A DNA stretch of 64,000 nt from Opitutales bacterium (GTDB taxonomy: Bacteria > Verrucomicrobiota > Verrucomicrobiia > Opitutales > Oceanipulchritudinaceae). Of the stretch, positions 9,911 to 16,700 are shown piece by piece. The translations under genes were made by a program, and so were the position numbers. The notes under the pieces are model-generated. The model saw only the letters and a program-made list of their open reading frames with translations. It was not told the DNA's origin and ran no database searches. Each line of letters begins with the position of its first letter. Positions within the stretch are counted from its first letter, which is position 1. Location: contig JAFIGH010000001.1 of the NCBI GenBank assembly GCA_020831525.1, positions 62,001 through 126,000 on the forward strand. Reading direction: 5' to 3'.

Positions 9911-10357
9911 TCAGGCGGGGTCGCGGCGTTCGACGAGTAGGAGGTGTTCGCAGACAAGCACCAGTTCTCCGCGCTGGTTCACGACTTCGAGCTTCTCGGA
10001 GACCACGCCGTGGGTCGGGCGTTTGTGGTCGCGCTTGTCGTGGAGAGTGACCTTCGAGGTGATCGTGTCGCCGATAAAGACCGGCTTGATGAAACGCAGT
10101 TTGTCGTAGCCGTAGGACATGGCGCGCGGGTTGATGGCCGCCGCCGTCGATCCCACCGCGATGGTGAAAATGAGCGTGCCGTGGGCGACGCGTTGCTTGA
10201 AGGGCTGCGTCGCGCACCACTCTTTGTCCATGTGGTGCGGGTAGAAGTCGCCGGATTGCCCGGCGTGGAGGACGATGTCGGCCTCGGTGATCGTGCGGCC
10301 GTAGGTCTCGCGGGTTTCGCCGAGCGTGTAGTCTTCAAAATAGAGTTCTTGGAACAT
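9911..10357 (-). CDS. MaoC family dehydratase/hydratase
   Basis: This 148-residue hot-dog-fold protein carries the (R)-hydratase motif. D37 and H42 in [10 protein letters not shown] are the catalytic pair, and VAHGTLIF (57-64) is the following helix typical of MaoC proteins. Family members hydrate or dehydrate enoyl-CoA or related thioesters. In this operon it would act on the CoA ester made by the class III CoA-transferase. The start ATG at 10357 is preceded by a purine/CCACTCC microsatellite and a dispersed 43-bp repeat, which separate it from the Gfo/Idh gene by 108 bases. A single domain of this length is normal for stand-alone MaoC dehydratases. Confidence 0.9.
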   Translation of the reverse strand: MFQELYFEDYTLGETRETYGRTITEADIVLHAGQSGDFYPHHMDKEWCATQPFKQRVAHGTLIFTIAVGSTAAAINPRAMSYGYDKLRFIKPVFIGDTITSKVTLHDKRDHKRPTHGVVSEKLEVVNQRGELVLVCEHLLLVERRDPA

Positions 10358-10404
10358 GGTTTTTTGGTGGAGTGGTGGAGTGGTGGGAGTGGTGGAGTGG
10401 GTGA

Positions 10405-10447
10405 GTAGGCTGAAGCTTTAGCGAGGCACGGATGCGGTTGGAAAGGG
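10405..10447 (-). repeat. Dispersed 43-bp intergenic repeat, copy 1
   Basis: This sequence recurs at 47606-47648 with two differences, and its first 25 bases recur at 47661-47685. The core GCTGAAGCTTTAGC is a near palindrome. Each site lies upstream of a minus-strand start codon (MaoC here, the symporter at 47550) next to GTGGAGTGGTGG-type microsatellite sequence. Confidence 0.8.
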
Positions 10448-10465
10448 AGAGGGAGAGGGGTGGCT

Positions 10466-11536
10466 TTACTGGAGAAAATCGGCGACGGGGGTGCCGCCGG
10501 AGGCGCTGGAGGTATAGGCGGCTTCGACGCAGGCCATCGTTTCGATGCTGTCTTCGACGGAGGTCACGAGGGCATCCGGTTCGCCGTCGGCGGCGCGCAT
10601 AACCTGCGCCATGCTGCCGACGAAGGCGTGCGGAAACCACGATCCTTCGAGGTCGTGGCTGCGCCACACGGGCTTGCCGTCCTCGAAGGTGCAGACCTCG
10701 AAGGCGTCGGGCACGCCTTCCGGGTAGTTCATGAGCAGCCCCATCTTTGCCTTGATGCAACCGTGCGTGCCCTCCCACTTGATGTAGCTCTCCTGGTGGC
10801 GCGGACCGTAGCGGTGGAAGTGGTTGGTCTGGATGTTGGCGCGGACCTTGTCGCCGTAGTCGAGGATGATGCTCGAACGGCTTTCCGGCATGTCGAGTTC
10901 GGGGTGGCGGAGGGTTTTCGCGTAGATGCCGCGGGGTGTGCCGAGAAAGTGCCGGATACAGTCGATGTGGTGCACGCTGTGATAAACGATTTCGAGGCGC
11001 GGGACGTTCTTGAGGAAGGGAAAGTGGTCCCACGGGGTCTCCGTCGTCACCCGGATTTCTATGTCGCGCAGTTCGCCGATGGTCCCGCGGTCGATGAGGT
11101 CTTTCGCCGCCATGACAAAGGGCGCGAAACGCAATTGAAAGTTGATCGCCGCCACGAGCCGCCGTTCGCGGCACACCGCGAGGATCTCTCGCGCCTCGCC
11201 GATGGACTCGCCCATGGGCTTCTGGATGAGGACGGGCGAACCCTCCGGCAGTTTCCGCAGCACTCCGGCGAAGAGGCTCGCGGGGAGGGTGAGGTCATAG
11301 ACGGCGCCTTCCGGTGCGTTCGCGATGAGGGTTTCGAGGGAGTCCTCGACGTGTCCGATCTTCCACTTTTCCGCAAGGGCCTCCGCTTGTGCCCGCGAGC
11401 GGTTGGTGATGGCGTGGACGGGGTAGCCCGCCATGGCGTAGGCGGGAAGGTGGGCGTCTTTGACAATACTGCCCGCGCCGATGATTAGAATTGGACGCGG
11501 GCGACGGGGTTGTGCAGGGTGGTAGCGAATCTCCAT
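10466..11536 (-). CDS. Gfo/Idh/MocA family oxidoreductase
   Basis: The start at ATG 11536 gives 356 residues, the usual Gfo/Idh length; the longer in-frame extension lacks similarity. The Rossmann fold begins ILIIGAGSIVKDAHLPAYAM (about 14-33). The conserved lysine motif appears as IQKPMGES, in place of the commoner EKP, and HSVHHIDCIRHFLG carries the catalytic histidine region. These enzymes oxidise or epimerise cyclic sugars, inositols or sugar acids with NAD(P). It is the first gene of the minus-strand CoA operon and diverges from the IclR gene. It plausibly makes the lactone or keto acid that the lactonase and CoA-transferase then use. Substrate unknown. Confidence 0.88.
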   Translation of the reverse strand: MEIRYHPAQPRRPRPILIIGAGSIVKDAHLPAYAMAGYPVHAITNRSRAQAEALAEKWKIGHVEDSLETLIANAPEGAVYDLTLPASLFAGVLRKLPEGSPVLIQKPMGESIGEAREILAVCRERRLVAAINFQLRFAPFVMAAKDLIDRGTIGELRDIEIRVTTETPWDHFPFLKNVPRLEIVYHSVHHIDCIRHFLGTPRGIYAKTLRHPELDMPESRSSIILDYGDKVRANIQTNHFHRYGPRHQESYIKWEGTHGCIKAKMGLLMNYPEGVPDAFEVCTFEDGKPVWRSHDLEGSWFPHAFVGSMAQVMRAADGEPDALVTSVEDSIETMACVEAAYTSSASGGTPVADFLQ

Positions 11537-11546
11537 CGTTTCATAG

Positions 11547-11563
11547 ATAAAATCATATTTTAT
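11547..11563. promoter_or_regulatory. Palindromic operator between the IclR gene and the CoA operon
   Basis: ATAAAAT-CAT-ATTTTAT is a perfect 7-3-7 inverted repeat. It ends one base before the IclR start codon (11564) and lies 11 bases from the divergent Gfo/Idh start (11536). It is AT-rich in a GC-rich genome. IclR proteins typically bind short palindromes in the divergent gap, so autoregulation and operon control are inferred. Confidence 0.7.
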
Positions 11564-12343
11564 ATGCGCAAGGAAAAAGCGGTCGCTGCCGGGAAGGCAT
11601 CCGTCTACACCGCGCCCGCCCTGACAAAGGGGCTGCGGGTCCTGGAACTGCTGGCCTCGTCGGCGCGGCCCTTCACGCAGACAGAGATCGCTCGGGCGCT
11701 CGGGCGCACGCCCGGCGAACTCTACCGCATGCTCGCGGTGCTCGAACAGGAGGGCTACGTGAACAAAGACGGCTTCGGCGGCTACTCCCTCACCCTCAAG
11801 CTGCTTACGCTCGGCCACGGTTCGCGGCACCTCGACATCCTCCTCAACACTGCGCGCGGTTTCATGCGCGAATTCTCATGGAAAAGCGGCGAGGAATGCC
11901 ACCTGAGCGTCCTCGAAGACGGTCGTCTCACAGTCATCGCCCACGAATCCGGTTCCGGCGCGGTGAGCCTGCTCGTGAAGACGGGGTCCGTGCACCATCC
12001 GCTCCACACCGCTTCCGGGCGGCTCCTCCTCGCGCACTGCCCGCCGGACGACCGCGCATGGCACCTCAAGCGCGCCGCCGCCCACTTCGGGGGCGGGACG
12101 GACAGCGGGGACGCGCCGGCAGTTTTCGAGCGTATCCTCCGCGACGGCTATTCCGAGGCCGTCGGCGAGTCGCTCCGCGGCATCGTCGACACCGCCTACC
12201 CCGTGGGCGACAGTGCCGTGCGCGTGTGCGCCGCCCTCGCCAGTTCCCGGTTTCCCGAAGCCGGCGGAAAACGCGCCGCATCCGCCGCCCGCGTGCTCCT
12301 CCACGAAACCGCCCGCAGCATCACGCGTGCGCTGCGCGAGTAG
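11564..12343 (+). CDS. IclR family transcriptional regulator
   Basis: The ATG at 11564 gives 259 residues. The winged helix-turn-helix occupies about 18-80 (TKGLRVLELLASS...TQTEIARALGRT). The IclR effector domain follows, with SLEDGRLTV-like strands, the HHPLHTASGRLLLAH segment (about 147-161) and ESLRGIVDTAYPV (about 205-217). IclR members sense small acids, often aromatic, sugar-derived or CoA-pathway intermediates. It is divergent from the five-gene CoA operon with only 27 bases between the start codons, and the gap contains a near-ideal palindrome. It is therefore the probable local regulator of Gfo/Idh, MaoC, binding-protein-like, CoA-transferase and lactonase genes. Confidence 0.92.
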   Translation: MRKEKAVAAGKASVYTAPALTKGLRVLELLASSARPFTQTEIARALGRTPGELYRMLAVLEQEGYVNKDGFGGYSLTLKLLTLGHGSRHLDILLNTARGFMREFSWKSGEECHLSVLEDGRLTVIAHESGSGAVSLLVKTGSVHHPLHTASGRLLLAHCPPDDRAWHLKRAAAHFGGGTDSGDAPAVFERILRDGYSEAVGESLRGIVDTAYPVGDSAVRVCAALASSRFPEAGGKRAASAARVLLHETARSITRALRE

Positions 12344-12634
12344 TAGGGCCGCCACTATGCTTGTCACATCGGTTCCGTCCTGCTTCGGGTATGTGGAGTT
12401 GCTGTTCCATCGCGGGGCGTTTCCTTCCGGCGTCGTGACCCACGCAGCGGAATTTAGCCGACGGTCAGAGTCGATCACCTTTCCGATCTGCCGCGACCAG
12501 TTGGCTGGACCCAAAAACCAAACGACACGCAGTAGGCGGCTTTGGAGCTTTACTTTCGTAAACAGAATCCATCAACTCAAGAAATCATTCGTCACTGATT
12601 TCCACTTTCTCGGGGGAAACCCGTTCCTCCGCCC
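12344..12634. other. Intergenic region upstream of the AraC regulator
   Basis: No gene is supported. On the minus strand, about 12370-12516 reads as an open peptide with motifs such as NWSRQIGKVIDSDRRLNSAAW. That composition differs from the usual Arg/Pro-rich shadow frames, but I recognise no family, and it merges into the antisense of the IclR gene. No terminator hairpin was recognised. Confidence 0.4.
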
Positions 12635-13486
12635 ATGCCGTCTCCCGCCTCTCCCCACCTCCTTTGGATTGCCCGCTTCGACTACGGCGGCGGGGTGCGC
12701 GTGTTTCCCCATGCGCATGCTTTTCACCAAGCCCTGTTCATTGTCAGGGGAACGGCGGCGGCGCGTATCAACGGAGAGGCGGTGCGCTTCGCCCTTGGCG
12801 ACTTCGTGTGGTTGCCCCCGGACACCGTGCACGAGTGGAGCATTCCGTCGGGGCGCTTTCTCGAAACCCTCGATATGAAATTTGTCGGCATGGGCGGGGC
12901 CGGTTTGGACCAGTGGACAGTGACGGCCCGCCCCGAACTCAAAATCCTCTTCACCTGCCTGCTCGAAGTTGCGCTCGGTGGCAAAGGCGACCGGACGAGG
13001 TGCTGCGATCTTCTTCTGGAAGCCCTCCTCCTCCGGGCAGCGCAGGCCACGGCACCCGCCGACAGTCCGGAGGCCGCCCCCATTGAAGGCGGGGACCACC
13101 CGGTTCTTGGACGCATGCTCCGTCTCTTTGAGGAGTCCCCCGGCAAGCCGTGGACAAGCGGGGAGATTGCCCGGCAGCTGCACCTTTCCTATCGGCGGCT
13201 CAGCCAGCTTTCGCAGGAACATTGCGGGCAGAGTCCCTTGCAGGTGCTCCGGCAGATCCGTCTGCGCCAGGCTTCCGAGCAATTGCTCTACAGCGAATGG
13301 ACGATCAAGGAAATTTCCGAAATTTGCGGCTTCGGAGGCGTTCACCAATTCACCCGTGCCTTCCGGAAACATGTCGGTAAACCGCCTGCCCTCTGGCGCG
13401 AAGAGGCCCGGCAAAGGCGTTTGCGGAGCATCGAGGTTGATCCGAGGTTCAAAAACACACTCCGCCTCAGCCGCGGGAAGCCCTGA
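12635..13486 (+). CDS. AraC family regulator with N-terminal cupin domain
   Basis: The 283-residue protein has a cupin-like sensor (about 15-80). The sensor includes VFPHAHAFHQALFIVRGTA and the GDFVWLPPDTVHEW strand pair, as in AraC-type arabinose or rhamnose regulators. The C-terminus carries two helix-turn-helix motifs (about 170-270): GEIARQLHLSYRRLSQL, and IKEISEICGFGGVHQFTRAFRKHVGKPP as the canonical second HTH. It is followed in the same direction by an MDR dehydrogenase and a GH39-like hydrolase, so it probably activates that two-gene operon in response to a mono- or oligosaccharide. The effector is not deducible. Confidence 0.9.
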   Translation: MPSPASPHLLWIARFDYGGGVRVFPHAHAFHQALFIVRGTAAARINGEAVRFALGDFVWLPPDTVHEWSIPSGRFLETLDMKFVGMGGAGLDQWTVTARPELKILFTCLLEVALGGKGDRTRCCDLLLEALLLRAAQATAPADSPEAAPIEGGDHPVLGRMLRLFEESPGKPWTSGEIARQLHLSYRRLSQLSQEHCGQSPLQVLRQIRLRQASEQLLYSEWTIKEISEICGFGGVHQFTRAFRKHVGKPPALWREEARQRRLRSIEVDPRFKNTLRLSRGKP

Positions 13487-13636
13487 GCCCATTTCCGGAT
13501 TCATCAAAAACCCTGCCAGCGCGGCTAAAGACAAATAAGCGCCTTTCTGCTTCAATGCAACGGCAATACCCCGGCAGCGCACGGTGCCCTTCGCCGGAAT
13601 CCACTTCTTCATCACACGCCCAACCCGAAAACACCC

Positions 13637-14668
13637 ATGCCCCGAAAAATGACCATGGCGCAGCTCGATCTCGTCGATGCCCGCCACCCGAAGGCCCAGC
13701 GCGTTGCCATTCTGCGCGAACCCGGCAAACTGGAACTGGCCCATGCGCAAATCCCCGAGGCGGGCGACCACGAGATCCGCGTGAAAATCAGATGGGTCGG
13801 CATCTGCGGCTCGGACATCGAGGCCTTTCGGGGAACGCGCAAACCCGAGTTTATGAGCACGCCGACCCGTCTCGGCCATGAAGTGGCGGGCGTCATCGAC
13901 CAGGTCGGGGCCGAAATCCACGGGCTCAAGAAGGGCGACCGCGTGACCTGCCGCTATGTGTGGGGCGCGTTCGCGGAGTACATCGTCTGCAGTCCCTTCA
14001 ACGTGAAAGTGCTCCCGCCCGCCTTTCCCCTGCGCGAGACCAGCCTGATCGAAATCCTTCCGGGTGTCATCCACGCCGCCGAACTCGGGCAGATCGATCA
14101 AAACAAAAACGTCCTCATCACCGGACAGGGCGTGAGCGGACTCGTCCTCACACAGGTCCTCGCGCTCTATAGCCCGAAAACCCTCGTCGTGACCGATCTG
14201 CGCGCGCGCAACCTCGAACTCGCCCGCGCCTACGGGGCCACCCACACGTATCAGATTCCCGATGACAAGACCCCCACGATGTCGGTTGTCGGAAAAGACT
14301 TTCCCGACGGCTTCGAGGTCGTCGTTCCGTGCCTCCTTGAGGGCGACGGCATGGTCGATGCCCTCGATTGCCTCGCCACCTGCGGCAAAATCGTGATGTA
14401 CGGCTGCATCGGAACCTGCCACGAGCCGTTCGATTTCTTCAAACTCCACCGCCGCCGGGGGGAGATCCTTTCGACTGAACCCAGGCGCGATATCGATATG
14501 CGGAGGTATTTCCAACAGGGCGTGGACTGGGTCCTCGACGGTCTCATCAACACTTCCGGAATGATCACCCACACCTTTCCCCTCGAACGCATCCAGGAGG
14601 GCTTTGACCTCCGCAACCAACAGAAAAACGACGCCATCCACGTCCTCATCGACTGCGACTCCGAATGA
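13637..14668 (+). CDS. MDR-family dehydrogenase without the structural zinc loop
   Basis: The product has up to 343 residues; the start could also be the ATG at 13649 or 13655. The catalytic zinc ligands are C57 in GICGSD and the GHE motif at 80-82. The four-cysteine structural zinc loop usual in sorbitol-type dehydrogenases is absent: the chain passes directly from GDRVTC to VWGAFAEYIV. The cofactor motif is degenerate (GQGVSG, about 172-177) and is followed by VTDLRARN. It overlaps the following GH39 gene by four bases (ATGA), so the two are translationally coupled. It may oxidise the sugar released by that enzyme, or prepare its glycosidic substrate. It is predicted cytoplasmic. Confidence 0.85.
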   Translation: MPRKMTMAQLDLVDARHPKAQRVAILREPGKLELAHAQIPEAGDHEIRVKIRWVGICGSDIEAFRGTRKPEFMSTPTRLGHEVAGVIDQVGAEIHGLKKGDRVTCRYVWGAFAEYIVCSPFNVKVLPPAFPLRETSLIEILPGVIHAAELGQIDQNKNVLITGQGVSGLVLTQVLALYSPKTLVVTDLRARNLELARAYGATHTYQIPDDKTPTMSVVGKDFPDGFEVVVPCLLEGDGMVDALDCLATCGKIVMYGCIGTCHEPFDFFKLHRRRGEILSTEPRRDIDMRRYFQQGVDWVLDGLINTSGMITHTFPLERIQEGFDLRNQQKNDAIHVLIDCDSE

Positions 14669-16449
14669 AACTGACAATTCCCTTCCAAGAAATACCCCGC
14701 CCGCTCTCGATTGAGTGGCGGTGGACCGGTTTTACCCCGGCGAAGCTTCTCCTCAACGCCGACATGCGGCAAACGCTGCGCTACCTCGGATCGATCCCTC
14801 GGCAGGGGGTGCGGTATGTGCGCATCCACAATCTGCTCGACCTCGTCACGGGCAAAGGCATGGACACACCGAAGCCCCGCTACAACTGGTCGCAGCTCGA
14901 CGAGGGCCTTGATGTGCTCGTGGAGAACGGGATGGTGCCGTTTTTCGAACTGATGGGAAACCCCTCGAACTTCTTCACCGACTTTCAGGAGCGGGCGCAG
15001 GCGGAGGCCTGGAAGCAGCTCGTGCGGGACCTCGCCCGCCACTGCGGGGAGCGCTACGGTCGCGCCGAGGTCGAGCAATGGTGGTTTGAGACGTGGAACG
15101 AGCCCGACTGCGGCTGGTGGAAGCAGAGCATCGAGAATTTTCTCATTTATTACGACGCTTGTTCGGAGGGCCTCAAGGAGGCAAATCCGTCCCTGCGTTT
15201 CGGCGGTCCAGGGACCGCGATCACGCTCTCCGCCGAGATCAAGGCGCTGCTCGCCCATGTGGACAGCGGAACCAACCACCTCACGGGGCGAAAAGACGTG
15301 CGTATGGACTTTCTCTCCGTGCACGAGAAGGGGGCATGGTTCAGTCCGGACGACATTCCCGTTTCGCCGGAACGCATGCTCGAAGGGGTGCGCCGACTGC
15401 GCGCCTATCTCAAGAAGAACCATCCGCGCCTCCTTTCCCTTCCGCTCATGAACAACGAATGCGACCCGCAGGTCGGTTGGAAGACGCCCCACACCTGGCG
15501 GGCGACGCCGTTCTATGCCGCGATCATGGCGAAGGGGCTCTTTCTGCACTACGATCAACTCGTCGATGCGGACGGGTGCGACTTCACTTTTTTCGGAAAC
15601 GACAACGGCTTCGTCGGTGACTGGCCGCAGCGCACGCAATTGACCCGTATCGGTCTCCCCAACAAAGACCCGGCCTTTTTCACCCTCATCAAAAAGCCCG
15701 CCCTGAACCTCCTCACCGCGCTCAGCCTTGCGGGCGACCGACGGGTGCCGGTGCGGGCGGACGGCGACAACGCTTTCCATTCCCTCGCCACCCTTCTTCC
15801 CGGCGAGGAAGGCGCGGCTCTTTTCCTCGCCCACGCCGACAACCGTGCGCGCACCGGCGGCACGGCAATTGTTGAGGTCCAATTGGAAGGATTGCGGCCC
15901 GGCCCCTACACGCTTGTGCAATATCGCATCGACGAATTTCACGGCAATCCCTACCGCGCATGGGAGGACCGCCTCCCGCTCCTCTTTATTCAAAAATGGT
16001 GCCCGGCAGCGGAGGATCTGGAGGCCTTGCGGCAGGAACAGGAGCTGACCCGCTTCGCCGAAATCACGGAGATTGAAGTGGGCCCGGACGGAATCTGGAA
16101 AAGCGCTCCAGACCTTCCCCTGCCGTCTCTGCACGTCGTCCTTTTGCTCTGCAAAGACGCCTGCGCGCCCCCGGCGGGCGTCACCGCTCTCCGCGCCGAG
16201 CCCTACGAAGGGGTGCATCCGGACCAGCCCATTCTCGTCAGTTGGAAGCCGCCGCAGGCCCGCTCCGTTGTCGACCACCACGTGGAGTGGCGGGCCCACG
16301 GGCAATCCGCGTGGCAGGAAATTCCCCATCCGCCTCTTCTCGACGGCAGCCTCGTGCACACGGTTCCCGGCGGCTCACCCGTTCCCGAATACCGGGTGAC
16401 CCCGGTCGATGCCTGGGGCCGCACCGGACCGACCGTTACCCTGCCGTGA
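14665..16449 (+). CDS. GH39-family (beta-xylosidase/iduronidase-like) glycoside hydrolase, cytoplasmic
   Basis: The 594-residue protein resembles clan A GH39 enzymes. E146 in FETWNEPD matches the acid/base glutamate, and E265 in PLMNNECDP matches the nucleophile after strand beta-7. The TIM barrel spans about 30-385. A beta-sandwich typical of GH39 follows to about 505, then a fibronectin-III-like tail (about 510-594, with PILVSWKPPQA). The N-terminus MKLTIPFQEIPRP is not a signal peptide, so the enzyme should cleave imported oligosaccharides. ATGA overlap with the dehydrogenase and the AraC gene upstream point to one operon. GH39 covers xylosidase, iduronidase and other activities, so the linkage is open. 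Confidence 0.85.
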   Translation: MKLTIPFQEIPRPLSIEWRWTGFTPAKLLLNADMRQTLRYLGSIPRQGVRYVRIHNLLDLVTGKGMDTPKPRYNWSQLDEGLDVLVENGMVPFFELMGNPSNFFTDFQERAQAEAWKQLVRDLARHCGERYGRAEVEQWWFETWNEPDCGWWKQSIENFLIYYDACSEGLKEANPSLRFGGPGTAITLSAEIKALLAHVDSGTNHLTGRKDVRMDFLSVHEKGAWFSPDDIPVSPERMLEGVRRLRAYLKKNHPRLLSLPLMNNECDPQVGWKTPHTWRATPFYAAIMAKGLFLHYDQLVDADGCDFTFFGNDNGFVGDWPQRTQLTRIGLPNKDPAFFTLIKKPALNLLTALSLAGDRRVPVRADGDNAFHSLATLLPGEEGAALFLAHADNRARTGGTAIVEVQLEGLRPGPYTLVQYRIDEFHGNPYRAWEDRLPLLFIQKWCPAAEDLEALRQEQELTRFAEITEIEVGPDGIWKSAPDLPLPSLHVVLLLCKDACAPPAGVTALRAEPYEGVHPDQPILVSWKPPQARSVVDHHVEWRAHGQSAWQEIPHPPLLDGSLVHTVPGGSPVPEYRVTPVDAWGRTGPTVTLP

Positions 16450-16700
16450 GCACGAACCGAAAATTATCGATGCTGTCCCCGGTGGCTGATGGCCATGCGG
16501 CACCGCCCGCACCGATTCCCGAAGACCGCAAAAAACGTGCCGGATGGCCGCAATTCCGTATATTCAAAAACCGGATTTTTCCCTAGACTTTGTCCGTGCT
16601 TCGATAATGGAGCGCGGGACCGATTCCCGTAGCGCGCGATTTACCCCGGCAAGCTCCAGCCCAAATACCGCTGATACCAAAAGTGAACCTCTTTAACACG
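16450..16700. other. Intergenic leader of the beta-helix cluster
   Basis: The 250 bases carry no gene. The short AT-rich element at about 16568-16582 (AAAAACCGGATTTTT) is a near palindrome that could be an operator. The 11-mer ACCGATTCCCG occurs twice (about 16518 and 16619). A weak promoter could be read around GATAAT near 16603, but the -35 is unconvincing. Confidence 0.35.

Noticed and set aside
10369-10404. GTGGAGTGGTGG microsatellite considered as CRISPR or direct-repeat array
   Set aside because: The units are short, irregular and lack spacers; it is simple-sequence DNA beside the dispersed repeat.
12370-12516. Minus-strand peptide with SDRRLNSAAW-type sequence as a possible gene remnant
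   Set aside because: I recognise no family and it blends into antisense of the IclR gene; noted only in the intergenic entry.
12572-14677. Long open frame on the minus strand antisense to the AraC and dehydrogenase genes
   Set aside because: It mirrors plus-strand genes with clear HTH and MDR motifs; its translation has no recognisable domain and arises from GC-rich codon bias.
14251-16359. Long minus-strand open frame opposite the GH39 gene
   Set aside because: Shadow frame; the plus strand carries catalytic GH39 motifs and ATGA coupling.
16568-16610. Promoter around GATAAT before the first beta-helix gene
   Set aside because: No -35 hexamer at acceptable spacing, so it was not listed as a promoter.
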